Source: Treponema sp.
GTDB taxonomy: Bacteria; Spirochaetota; Spirochaetia; Treponematales; Breznakiellaceae
NCBI GenBank assembly: GCA_031259345.1
Contig: JAIRLQ010000478.1
Span: 1 to 10,493, forward strand
DNA: 10,493 bases
Direction: 5' to 3'
Position numbers and translations under genes: made by a program. Position 1 is the stretch's first letter. Each line of letters begins with the position of its first letter. Below the pieces are notes generated by a model. That model searched no databases. It saw only the letters and a list, made by a program, of their open reading frames with translations, and was not told where the DNA came from. Positions 1-6,414 of the stretch are shown in pieces.

Positions 1-26
1 AGGTTTTCAAACTTTTTGAAAATCCT
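1..26. repeat. Imperfect inverted repeat at left edge
   Basis: AGGTTTTCAAA and TTTGAAAATCCT are complementary apart from one bulged base, with a very short AT-rich centre. It lies upstream of the sugar-binding lipoprotein gene and could be the end of a terminator from an upstream gene or an operator. The GGTTTTC/GAAAATCC arms loosely resemble the GGTTTC/GAAACC half-sites in front of the PIG-L remnant at 4828-4849, but this similarity is short and may be chance. The preceding gene lies outside the window, so its role cannot be settled. Confidence 0.4.
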
Positions 27-42
27 GTCCGGTAACCAACAA

Positions 43-57
43 CGAACCGAAGGTTCG
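43..57. repeat. Small perfect hairpin CGAACC-GAA-GGTTCG
   Basis: Six complementary base pairs flank a three-base GAA loop, and another CGAAC follows at about 65. It sits just upstream of the putative promoter of the lipoprotein operon. It may be an operator half-site pair or a fragment of a transcript-end hairpin; there is no T tract after it, so it is not a typical intrinsic terminator. Confidence 0.35.
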
Positions 58-71
58 CGTTATCGAACAAG

Positions 72-101
72 TTGAGTGTCAATTTGCTAGGATTTTATTT
101 T
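72..101 (+). promoter_or_regulatory. Putative sigma-70-type promoter of the sugar operon
   Basis: TTGAGT at 72-77 is followed, 17-18 bases later, by an AT-rich TTATTTT (95-101) that could act as the -10 box. The match to consensus is modest. The placement suits the gene starting at 143, whose AAGGAGAG ribosome-binding site lies at 129-136. This is a pattern match only; the start of transcription is not otherwise marked. Confidence 0.3.
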
Positions 102-142
102 ACTGTGTGATGGTAAAAAATTTATTTTAAGGAGAGATTAAG

Positions 143-1108
143 ATGAAAAGAAAAATGGAATTAGTTCTGGTGTGTGCCATGGCGTTCACGGTTCTGGTTG
201 GTTGTAACAAAAAGCCCCGGGGGGGGGGTAAACCCACTATTGGCATACCTATGCCCACCAAAGAACAGCCTATTTGGGCCGCGAATGGAAACAGGCTGGT
301 GGAAATTTTCTCAAACGCCGGTTATCAGACAATCATTGAATTTGCCGAAGACACGCCGGAGCGGCAGATCATGCAGATTGAGAATATGATTACCCGGGGT
401 GCGAAATACATCGTTACTACGCCGGTTGACTCGTACTCATTAACCGATGTTTGCGGAAAGGCGAAAGACGCGGGGGTCACGGTAATTTCCGAGGGCCGCC
501 TGATCATGAATACGGAAAATGTTGATTACTATGTAACCTTTGATTTGCTCAGAATGGGGGAGTTTTTGGGTGAGGGAATTGAGAATGGCCTGGGGCTTAA
601 AGAAGGAAAGAAAGGACCGTTTACCCTGGAGATATTTTCCGGAAGCCCCGATGACAACGCCAGTGTACCCTTTTACGAGGGCTCCATGGCGGTGCTAAGA
701 AAATATCTGGATGACGGTACTCTTGTTGTAAAAAGCGGCCAGACTTCTCTGGATGTTACGGGTACATTGAAATGGGACTCAGCCATTGCCCAGGCGCGCA
801 TGGATCACAATATCTTTCACATGGATGGCAAAGGCGTGGCCAAGCATCTTGATGAGATTATAAAGCTTCCCAAGCTAAACGCCATCCAGTGGGTACAGGG
901 CTTGGGGGAAGACCAGCCTATTATGCAATGGGTACCGCTTGTAAAAAAGATTCAGGCGGCGGGTAAAGGCGTGGTGGTAGATCTTATGCTGAATGAGCTT
1001 GACGCATTTATGTCATCGGTATCTCCAAAAGGAATTTACCTTTGTATTGAGACAGATAATTTGGAAGAAGAACAGGAAGTTCTTAAGAAACTTGAAAAAT
1101 GGGTTTAG
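143..1108 (+). CDS. Chimeric lipoprotein: ChvE-like sugar-binding protein fused to a URO-D-like C-terminus
   Basis: Residues 1-21 form a lipoprotein signal (positively charged start, hydrophobic core, lipobox L-V-G-C21), so the product should be exported and lipid-anchored. Residues 31 to about 220 match the ChvE/multiple-sugar-binding class of type 1 periplasmic binding proteins: IGIPMPTKEQ, QIENMITRG, NVDYYVTFD, SGSPDDN and the SGQTSLD...AQARMD stretch all have direct counterparts. The rest of a ChvE protein (roughly 120 residues, second lobe) is missing. Instead residues 222-321 (FHMDGKG, HLDEI, LNAIQWVQG, KKIQAAGKG, SPKGIYL) look like the C-terminal part of uroporphyrinogen decarboxylase-like methyltransferases, which are cytoplasmic TIM barrels. 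Neither half can be complete, so normal function is unlikely. A good ribosome-binding site (129-136) sets the start. The stop overlaps the AGGAGG of the next gene, so it still heads the operon. Confidence 0.8.
   Translation: MKRKMELVLVCAMAFTVLVGCNKKPRGGGKPTIGIPMPTKEQPIWAANGNRLVEIFSNAGYQTIIEFAEDTPERQIMQIENMITRGAKYIVTTPVDSYSLTDVCGKAKDAGVTVISEGRLIMNTENVDYYVTFDLLRMGEFLGEGIENGLGLKEGKKGPFTLEIFSGSPDDNASVPFYEGSMAVLRKYLDDGTLVVKSGQTSLDVTGTLKWDSAIAQARMDHNIFHMDGKGVAKHLDEIIKLPKLNAIQWVQGLGEDQPIMQWVPLVKKIQAAGKGVVVDLMLNELDAFMSSVSPKGIYLCIETDNLEEEQEVLKKLEKWV
219..228 (+). repeat. G10 homopolymer tract inside the lipoprotein gene
   Basis: Ten consecutive G follow CCCC (215-218) and encode R26-G-G-G29 in the linker after the lipidated Cys21. 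At this length the open frame is kept. One extra G would place a TAA directly after the tract; one fewer G would shift to a frame that stops at 387-389. The tract is therefore placed where slippage would switch the product on and off. It could equally be a length miscall by the sequencer. Confidence 0.6.
799..826 (+). repeat. CATGGAT direct repeat at the fusion point
   Basis: CATGGAT occurs at 799-805 and again at 820-826. The first copy encodes the end of the ChvE-like AQARMD motif and the second encodes the H-M-D of the URO-D-like FHMDGKG motif. The switch of protein family falls between these two copies, so short homology of the ATGGA type is a plausible site of the deletion. The repeat is seen directly; its role is inferred. 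Confidence 0.4.
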
Positions 1109-1117
1109 GAGGAAAAA

Positions 1118-2350
1118 ATGGCAGGCGGTCCGGGTTCTTATGTTTTGGGAGAAGAAGAAAAAAAAGAATTACTTGATGTAATTGAAGGCGGGGCTTTGTT
1201 CCGGTACGGTGTGCCCGGTATTGACGGTTTTAAACACAAAGTTGCTTCTTTTGAAGAAGAAATGAAAAAAACTATCGGAATAAAACATGTCGTAGCCACA
1301 TCAAGCGGGACAGGATCTTTATTGTGCTGCCTGGCGGCTTTGGGAATTGGCGCGGGGGACGAAGTTATTGTTCCCGGTTATACATTTATCGCGTCAATTT
1401 CGTCCGTCATATTAAGTAACGCAATTCCTGTGCTTGCCGAAGTTGATGACTCTTTAACCATTGACCCAAAAAAAATCGAGGAATTAATCACCCCTCAAAC
1501 CAGGGCTATTATGCCGGTGCATATGCTGGGTAATCCCTGCGATATAAAGGCGATTATGGAAATCGCAAAAAGGCACAGACTTTTTGTAATTGAAGATTGC
1601 TGCCAGGCTTTTGGGGCTTCGTATCAGGGGCACAGGCTTGGGACTTTTGGAGATATTTCGGCGTTTTCACTCCATGTATTTAAAACCATTACCGCGGGCG
1701 ATGGCGGCGCTGTGGCTACAAACGACGATATGCTTTATGAAAGAGCTTTTGGTTTTCACGACCAGGGGCATAAACCTTCGCGCATGGGTGTGGAAGTTGG
1801 TAACCGCAGTATAGTTGGAATGAATTTGCGCATGAATGAATTAACCGGTGCGGTTTCGCTGGCGCAAATTCGTAAACTTGATATGATCCTGGATAAATTG
1901 CGGGAAAAGAAAACAAAGCTTAAGAATATGCTGGGAGTGCTTCCCCATGCGTCATACCGTAAAATAAACGATGTGAAAGGCGAGTGCGGCACCTTGCTTA
2001 CCCTGTTGTTTGACAGCTCTGAATATGCGGAAAAATTCTCTGAAGCGATTGGAAGCAAGCCGTTAGCCTATTCCGGGTGGCATGTGTATAACAACATGGA
2101 ACAGGTACTTAATAAAGTAACCGGCGCAAAAGCAAACTGCCCCTACGAATGCCCAAGATTCCCGGTAAAGCGGGAGTATAAAAAACACATGCTTCCTCAA
2201 ACCGATGAAATTGTTGGACGGGCGGTAAACATCAGTATTGGTGTTGTGGATAAAGGCGTGGGCGCGGCTTATGGCATCAATATTAATTCCAGCGATGAGG
2301 AAATAAAACAAGTCGCGGATAAAATTAAAGAAGCAGCGGCTTCGTTATAG
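1118..2350 (+). CDS. DegT/DnrJ/EryC1/StrS family aminotransferase
   Basis: A PLP-dependent fold-type I aminotransferase of the sugar/cyclitol aminotransferase family, cytoplasmic, which transfers an amino group (usually from Glu or Gln) to a keto-sugar or keto-cyclitol. Visible motifs: SSGTGS at 62-67 (phosphate cup), PGYTF at 86-90, VIEDCCQAFGA at 157-167 with D160 and Q163 around the cofactor ring, GTFGDISAFS at 175-184, and K189 in SLHVFKT as the Schiff-base lysine. The 410-residue length is normal and the gene looks intact. AGGAGG at 1107-1112 overlaps the stop of the preceding lipoprotein gene, giving tight operon linkage. With the dehydrogenase next door, the pair could act in sequence on one substrate (oxidise, then aminate, or the reverse in catabolism), as in inosose or amino-sugar pathways. 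The substrate is unknown. Confidence 0.9.
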   Translation: MAGGPGSYVLGEEEKKELLDVIEGGALFRYGVPGIDGFKHKVASFEEEMKKTIGIKHVVATSSGTGSLLCCLAALGIGAGDEVIVPGYTFIASISSVILSNAIPVLAEVDDSLTIDPKKIEELITPQTRAIMPVHMLGNPCDIKAIMEIAKRHRLFVIEDCCQAFGASYQGHRLGTFGDISAFSLHVFKTITAGDGGAVATNDDMLYERAFGFHDQGHKPSRMGVEVGNRSIVGMNLRMNELTGAVSLAQIRKLDMILDKLREKKTKLKNMLGVLPHASYRKINDVKGECGTLLTLLFDSSEYAEKFSEAIGSKPLAYSGWHVYNNMEQVLNKVTGAKANCPYECPRFPVKREYKKHMLPQTDEIVGRAVNISIGVVDKGVGAAYGININSSDEEIKQVADKIKEAAASL

Positions 2351-2369
2351 GACAAGAGGGGATACGCTT

Positions 2370-3530
2370 ATGCAAAAATTAAAGGTTGGTATTATTGGCG
2401 CAGGCTATATAGGCGACAGCCACATAGAAGCCATACGGCGTGTAGGCTTGCCGGAACTAACGGCAATTGCGGATGTGAATTATAATCTTGCCAAATCAAA
2501 GGCAGATGCCTTCGGGGTTGAAAAATGTTACAAAAGCCTTGATGATCTTGTTGCCGATGAAGAAATAAATGTAATTCATAACTGTACCCCAACGCATCTT
2601 CACCTTGAGATTAACGAAAAAATAATAAAGGCCGGAAAGCATGTGTTTTCCGAAAAGCCTCTGGGCAGAACATCGGCGGAATCACTGCAAATGGTTGAAC
2701 TGTTAAAAAAATATCCTGATACTGTGGCGGGGGTTAATTTTTGTTACCGTATGAACGCCCTTATCCAGGATACAAAAAACCGCATCGCATCCGGGGAAAT
2801 TGGCAAGCCCTACCTTGTGCATGGCTCTTATCTTCAGGACTGGCTTCTTTTTGAAACCGATTATAACTGGCGCATAGAGCCTGAGTATACCGGCGTGTCC
2901 CGCTGCGTCGGCGATATTGGCTCCCATTGGATGGATTTAGCGCAAGTGTTAACAGGATCCAAAATTGTGGAAGTATGCGCCAATACAGTCATTGCCCTGC
3001 CTACCCGCAAAAAGCCGGCGGGTGTGGTGGAAACTTTTGCGGTAAACACCGACCAAAATTACACGGAAGTTAACGTTGAAACAGAAGATTACGCCGGGGT
3101 GTTAATTAAATTTGACTCTGGGGCATCGGGTGTCTTCCAGTGTTCAGAAATTAGCGCGGGCCGCAAATGTTTTATTGATATAGAAATTGACGGCAGTAAA
3201 GCTTCTTTCCAGTGGAACCAGCAAACTTCTGACCAAATGTGGAAGGGCAACCGTAACAGCAACAACGAACAGATTATGCGTAACCCCAATCTTGCTCTTG
3301 GCGGCGCAAAAAAATATTCCCACCTTGCCGCCGGCCACCCGGAAGGCTGGAACGACGCCTTTAAAAATAACCTTGACGCCTATTACCATTTTATTCTTGA
3401 CGGTAAAAAGATGGGCAAAGACCCCTGCGATTTTGCCACCTTTGAGGAGGCCCATTACCTTATGCGTCTTACAGAAGCGGTTATAAAAAGCGGAAAAGAA
3501 AAGCGCTGGGTTAAACTGGATGAAGTATGA
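2370..3530 (+). CDS. Gfo/Idh/MocA family NAD(P)-dependent sugar dehydrogenase
   Basis: A cytoplasmic oxidoreductase acting on a sugar, sugar acid, amino sugar or inositol. The Rossmann domain begins with KVGIIGAGYIG (GAGYIG at 10-15); D35 after strand two suggests a preference for NAD(H). The EKP motif at 95-97 carries K96, and the active-site segment GDIGSHWMDL at 181-190 supplies D182 and H186, so the catalytic set is complete. The 386-residue length is usual. The start at 2370 follows AGAGGGG (2355-2361), 19 bases after the aminotransferase stop, so the two are co-transcribed. The C-terminal part (GHPEGWNDAF, then the helix after DFATFEEAHYL) is typical of the subgroup found in bacterial sugar-catabolic operons together with xylose-isomerase-like proteins, as here. 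Which sugar is used cannot be read from the sequence. Confidence 0.92.
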   Translation: MQKLKVGIIGAGYIGDSHIEAIRRVGLPELTAIADVNYNLAKSKADAFGVEKCYKSLDDLVADEEINVIHNCTPTHLHLEINEKIIKAGKHVFSEKPLGRTSAESLQMVELLKKYPDTVAGVNFCYRMNALIQDTKNRIASGEIGKPYLVHGSYLQDWLLFETDYNWRIEPEYTGVSRCVGDIGSHWMDLAQVLTGSKIVEVCANTVIALPTRKKPAGVVETFAVNTDQNYTEVNVETEDYAGVLIKFDSGASGVFQCSEISAGRKCFIDIEIDGSKASFQWNQQTSDQMWKGNRNSNNEQIMRNPNLALGGAKKYSHLAAGHPEGWNDAFKNNLDAYYHFILDGKKMGKDPCDFATFEEAHYLMRLTEAVIKSGKEKRWVKLDEV

Positions 3531-3631
3531 GTTTAGCTATGAGAAAAAAATACCGGCGCTTTGGAGAGTGTATTTTTATTTCTGTAAGCTATACAACGCT
3601 TAAAAACGGAGTTAGAATAAAGCGTGGATGA
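3527..3631 (+). CDS. Possible 34-residue ORF after the dehydrogenase
   Basis: An ATG at 3527 overlaps the dehydrogenase stop as ATGA and opens a 34-codon frame that ends in TGA at 3629-3631. The peptide is basic (MRKKYRR near the start, KRG at the end) and I recognise no family. There is no separate ribosome-binding site, so expression would depend on translational coupling. It could be a real small protein, a decayed fragment, or chance. It occupies most of the 154-base gap before the next gene; the rest of the gap shows nothing else convincing. Confidence 0.2.
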   Translation: MSLAMRKKYRRFGECIFISVSYTTLKNGVRIKRG

Positions 3632-3684
3632 GTATCTTCATGCGCGAAAAATTTTGAAAGAAAACAAAGAGTGGAGGTTTTGAA

Positions 3685-4713
3685 ATGGCACAATTTAGAT
3701 TTACCGTGGGTCCCTGGAACGTTCATGAGGGCAATGAAACTTTTGGCCCCGGGCACCGCCCAACTATTCCTTTTGAGGAAAAAGTTAAAAAATTCAAAGA
3801 AATCGGCATGGACGGCGTGCAATTCCATGATGATGACGCGGTGCCGGATATGAATAATATGACCGAAAAGGCCATTATTGATTACGCAAAAGATGTTAAG
3901 GCTTTGCTGGATAAGCAAGGGCTTTTTGCGGAATTTGTCGCGCCGCGTCTTTGGTTTGACAGGCGCACCAACGATGGCGGCTACACAGCTACCAGCAAAG
4001 AAGATTACGACTTTGCCATTTGGCGCTCCCTGCGCTCTGTGGATATAGCAAAAGCCCTGGGCACAAAAAAGATCCAGCTTTGGCTTGCGCGCGAGGGTAC
4101 CCTGTGTGCGGAAAGCAAAAATCCGGTCAAAGCGATTCAGCAGATGCGCGACGCATTCAACACAATTTTAAACTATGATCCCGAAATTCAAATCCTTATT
4201 GAACCAAAACCAAATGAGCCGGTTGATAAAAGCTATTGCGGTACTGCCGGGCACGGCCTTGCCATTGGGGCCCAGACTGTAGATCCTTCCCGGGTGGGGC
4301 TTTGCATTGAGACAGCCCATTCCGTTCTGGCCGGTTTGGATCCCTCGGCGGACTTTGCGTTTGCCCTTGCCTGGGGTAAACTTTGGGGCGTGCATCTTAA
4401 TGACCAAAACGGCATACGCTACGACCAGGATAAAACTTTTGGGGTAGAAAACCTGCGCAGTGCTTTTGACCAGGTAAAGGTGCTTTATGAAAATAATTTT
4501 GGCGACAAGGGAGAATGTGTGGGCCTTGATGTAAAGGCTATGCGTACACAGCCTGCCGAGGACTGTTACCGCCATATAATAAACAGCAAAGCCATATTCC
4601 TTAAGCTTCTTGAAAAAGTTAAGAAATTCGATTATAAATTTCAGGAGCAATGTGTTAAAGAAAGGAACCTTGAAAAACTGGAGATGTATGTGATCGATCT
4701 CATTCTGGGTTAA
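3685..4713 (+). CDS. Xylose isomerase family protein (class I-like, TIM barrel)
   Basis: It resembles the short (class I, actinobacterial-type) xylose isomerases, metal-dependent enzymes that interconvert aldose and ketose sugars in the cytoplasm. Matching motifs in order: FTVGPW, FHDDD (H48 and D51, the catalytic His-Asp pair), DGGYT at 97-101, LWLAREG at 132-138, EPKPNEP at 173-179 (E173, K175), TAGH at 187-190, E209 and H212 in CIETAHS, HLND (D240), YDQD (D247, D249) before TFG, and D282 in GLDVKAMRTQ. All expected metal ligands and the catalytic lysine appear present. It is shorter (342 residues) than typical class I enzymes (about 388), mainly at the C-terminus, and the substrate-wall Phe of XylA seems to be W90, so another sugar is possible. 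GGAGG at 3673-3677 supports the start. It closes the operon before two hairpins. Confidence 0.82.
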   Translation: MAQFRFTVGPWNVHEGNETFGPGHRPTIPFEEKVKKFKEIGMDGVQFHDDDAVPDMNNMTEKAIIDYAKDVKALLDKQGLFAEFVAPRLWFDRRTNDGGYTATSKEDYDFAIWRSLRSVDIAKALGTKKIQLWLAREGTLCAESKNPVKAIQQMRDAFNTILNYDPEIQILIEPKPNEPVDKSYCGTAGHGLAIGAQTVDPSRVGLCIETAHSVLAGLDPSADFAFALAWGKLWGVHLNDQNGIRYDQDKTFGVENLRSAFDQVKVLYENNFGDKGECVGLDVKAMRTQPAEDCYRHIINSKAIFLKLLEKVKKFDYKFQEQCVKERNLEKLEMYVIDLILG

Positions 4714-4717
4714 CAAA

Positions 4718-4747
4718 GTTGTCCGGAACTTCCGGTTTCTGAACAAC
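4718..4747. terminator. Imperfect hairpin just after the xylose-isomerase-like gene
   Basis: GTTGT (4718-4722) pairs with ACAAC (4743-4747), and inside it CCGGAA and TTCCGG form a near-perfect short inverted repeat (4723-4735), leaving a 7-base bulge on the 3' side. It begins 5 bases after the stop codon. No T tract follows, so if it acts it may stabilise the 3' end rather than terminate by itself. The TTGTCCGGAA arm echoes the TGTCC arm of the other hairpins in this window. Confidence 0.35.
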
Positions 4748-4771
4748 AGCCGTTAAAAATGAAAGGAGCCT

Positions 4772-4805
4772 GGCTGTCCACGGACTTTTTACTCCGGGGA
4801 CAGCT
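4772..4805 (+). terminator. Hairpin with GCTGTCC/GGACAGC arms, likely terminator
   Basis: GGCTGTCC-A-CGGA pairs with TCCG-G-GGACAGCT around a CTTTTTAC loop: twelve pairs plus a G-T pair with one internal mismatch. A pyrimidine-rich TTCTTT follows at 4805-4810, which suits rho-independent termination of the sugar operon. It belongs to the same TGTCC/GGACA family as the hairpins at 6329-6367 and 9737-9779. Confidence 0.6.
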
Positions 4806-4827
4806 TCTTTAATGCGGCATTTGCGCG

Positions 4828-4849
4828 GGTTTCTGTGAAACCTGGTTTC
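4828..4849. promoter_or_regulatory. Operator-like cluster of three GGTTTC half-sites
   Basis: GGTTTC (4828-4833), its complement GAAACC (4837-4842) and GGTTTC again (4844-4849) alternate, giving two overlapping inverted repeats with spacers of 3 bases and 1 base. The cluster ends 17 bases before the start of the PIG-L remnant, whose promoter should lie here, and the ROK regulator is the next intact gene. It is a plausible site for autoregulation, but which protein binds is a guess, and no convincing -35/-10 pair can be picked out. Confidence 0.4.
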
Positions 4850-4866
4850 AACATAAGGGGGATGTT

Positions 4867-5127
4867 TTGAACATACTGGCAATCGGGGCTCACCCGGATG
4901 ATGTAGAAAGCATGCCAGGCGGAACCCTGGCAAAGTACGCCAGGGCAGGGCACAAAGTTTTTACCGCTACTGCCACAAACGGCAATATAGGTTCCGCAGC
5001 GCTGCCCATGGAGGAGATTGCCAAAATAAGAAAGGAAGAGGCCCGAAAAGCCGCGGCCCTTATCGGCGCCGAATACGTCTGCCTTGATTATGACGATGAG
5101 ATGTTTTACGTTAGATTGCTCCCGTGA
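4867..5127 (+). pseudogene. Truncated PIG-L (LmbE-like) deacetylase
   Basis: The first 80 or so residues are a clear N-terminus of the PIG-L/LmbE family, zinc hydrolases that remove the acetyl group from N-acetylglucosamine-type substrates: NILAIGAHPDD with the zinc-binding H9-P-D-D12, GGTLAKYARAGHKV, and IRKEEARKAAALIGAE. The family is usually about 220-270 residues, and a second histidine motif further on completes the zinc site. Here the frame runs only to LDYDDEMFYV plus four residues and ends at TGA 5125-5127, so the zinc site and most of the fold are missing. The start is TTG at 4867, after AAGGGGG (4855-4861); the nearby ATG at 4862 is followed at once by a stop in its frame. The stop overlaps the GTG of the ROK gene, so the likely surviving use of this frame is to carry ribosomes to that start. 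An in-place deletion is the simplest explanation. Confidence 0.75.
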
Positions 5128-6326
5128 AAAATATTTTAGACTACAACGGAACTACAAAGCAGATACTCAGCCTTATCTATACACGGCAGCAGATTACCCG
5201 AAAGACGCTTTCGAAAATTACCGGTTTTTCAGGCTTGACTATCGCAAGGATTATTACCTCTTTAATAAAAGACGGCGTTGTTATAGAGACCGACGCGGCC
5301 AGCGCCGACAAGGGACGTAAGCCCCTCCTGCTTGAGATAAACCCCGGTTATGGTTACATCATAGGCGTCGATATTGGCACTTATTCAACCAAAATCGGGG
5401 TTGTTGATTTTTCGGGCCGCCTTGTGGAAAAGGAAATTCATGTTTTTGTCTTTAGGGAGTCGCCTTCTACGATAATGAATTTTGATTTGCTGCAGGTTCA
5501 TATTGACGCGCTAATCAAAAAATACGGCGTAAACCGGGTATTGGGAATAGGCATGGGGATTACCGGGCTGGTAGACTATTATTCACAAACCATTGTGTTT
5601 TGTCCGAATATCCGGGGTTACAATAACCTTGAGGCATCGCGGCTTCTGCAAAAACGTTTTGGCATTCCCGCTGTGGTAGATACCAGCGCCCGCTGTATGG
5701 CCCTTGCCGAAAAATACTTTGGTAAAAGCGAAGTTACGGAGGATCTTTCTTTTGTCAGTTTTGGGCACAGCATAGCCGTGGGTACGATTATCGGAAATAC
5801 GATTTTTAGGGGTTCCAACGGTTTTGCCGGCGAGCTTGGCCATGTAAAAACCGTGTTGCGGGATGATAGAATCTGTACCTGCGGAAGCTACAACTGCATC
5901 GAGGTTTATATTACGCTGCCCGAAATGCGAATGGCGCTTATAAACCGTTTAAAAGAATTCCGGGGTTATTCCCAGCTTAAAGAAAAGTACGAGCTCACCG
6001 GGGAAATTTCTTACGAAGACATCGCCAGCGCCGTTCAGGGCGGCGACAAGGTAGCCGTTGAGGGCATGGGCGAAACCATACAAATGTTGGGCACTGTTCT
6101 TGCGGATTATATAAATCTTTTTAACCCTTCGGAAATTGTTTTGGGCGGAGGTTTTTTTGATCTTTATCCCTTTGTCATGCCCGACTTGGAGAAGGAGCTT
6201 CAAAAACAGTGCCTTACGCCCTCACTGCAAAATATACGCCTTAGAATCAGCGAGCTTTCCATGGATGGCGCCATAATTGGCAGCGCCATGCAGCTTGTAC
6301 ACCGGTATTTTGTTGAATCAAATTAA
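5124..6326 (+). CDS. ROK family transcriptional regulator
   Basis: A sugar-responsive repressor or activator of the NagC/Mlc/XylR type. Residues about 10-52 form a winged helix-turn-helix (TKQILSLIYTRQ, then TLSKITGFSGLTIARIITSLIKDG). The sugar-kinase-like ROK domain follows, with DIGTYSTK at 83-90, GIGMGITG at 141-148, GFAGELGHVKT around H240 and the zinc cysteines C251, C253 and C258 in CTCGSYNCIE. The kinase catalytic Asp position (N-D in ROK kinases) falls in VVDTSARCMALAE and appears to be Ser, so it should sense rather than phosphorylate sugar. The 400-residue length is normal. The GTG start has no visible Shine-Dalgarno and overlaps the PIG-L stop (GTGA), so translation probably depends on coupling to the truncated upstream frame. 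Likely targets are the neighbouring sugar genes or its own promoter at 4828-4849. Confidence 0.9.
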   Translation: MKNILDYNGTTKQILSLIYTRQQITRKTLSKITGFSGLTIARIITSLIKDGVVIETDAASADKGRKPLLLEINPGYGYIIGVDIGTYSTKIGVVDFSGRLVEKEIHVFVFRESPSTIMNFDLLQVHIDALIKKYGVNRVLGIGMGITGLVDYYSQTIVFCPNIRGYNNLEASRLLQKRFGIPAVVDTSARCMALAEKYFGKSEVTEDLSFVSFGHSIAVGTIIGNTIFRGSNGFAGELGHVKTVLRDDRICTCGSYNCIEVYITLPEMRMALINRLKEFRGYSQLKEKYELTGEISYEDIASAVQGGDKVAVEGMGETIQMLGTVLADYINLFNPSEIVLGGGFFDLYPFVMPDLEKELQKQCLTPSLQNIRLRISELSMDGAIIGSAMQLVHRYFVESN

Positions 6327-6328
6327 GA

Positions 6329-6367
6329 GGGGCTGGACGGGAAGTAACCGACTTTCCGGACAGCCCC
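6329..6367. terminator. Hairpin with GGGGCTG/CAGCCCC arms and AACCG loop
   Basis: Beginning 3 bases after the ROK stop, GGGGCTG pairs with CAGCCCC and an inner CGGGAAGT pairs with ACTTTCCG (one G-T pair), with two mismatched bases between the two stem blocks. The loop is AACCG. There is no downstream T tract. It probably ends the sugar-region transcript and protects the topoisomerase gene from read-through. The same loop occurs in the hairpin at 9737-9779. Confidence 0.6.
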
Positions 6368-6374
6368 CTAAGGC

Positions 6375-6401
6375 TTGCATATTCCCGCGCTTTGTTATAA
6401 A
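6375..6401 (+). promoter_or_regulatory. Putative promoter of the topoisomerase IV A gene
   Basis: TTGCAT (6375-6380) and TATAAA (6396-6401) are separated by 15 bases, shorter than the ideal 17. Transcription from such a -10 box would begin near 6408, only a few bases before the ATG at 6415, which fits the absence of a ribosome-binding site there. Confidence 0.4.
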
Positions 6402-6414
6402 TTTTTTAGCATAA

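Noticed and set aside
1..142. Possible riboswitch or attachment site in the leader before the lipoprotein gene
   Set aside because: Only short inverted repeats are visible; no recognised aptamer motif, no integrase or tRNA end nearby.
4168..4746. 192-codon open frame on the - strand
   Set aside because: It lies antisense to the well-supported xylose-isomerase-like gene, has no family resemblance, and its length follows from the codon composition of the true gene.
4759..4812. 17-codon frame (ATG to TAA) that covers the hairpin at 4772-4805, considered as a leader peptide
   Set aside because: No ribosome-binding site, no run of regulatory codons and no second alternative hairpin; the stem pairing explains the sequence better.
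5124..6326. ROK protein as a sugar kinase
   Set aside because: It has an N-terminal helix-turn-helix, and the catalytic Asp position appears to be Ser.
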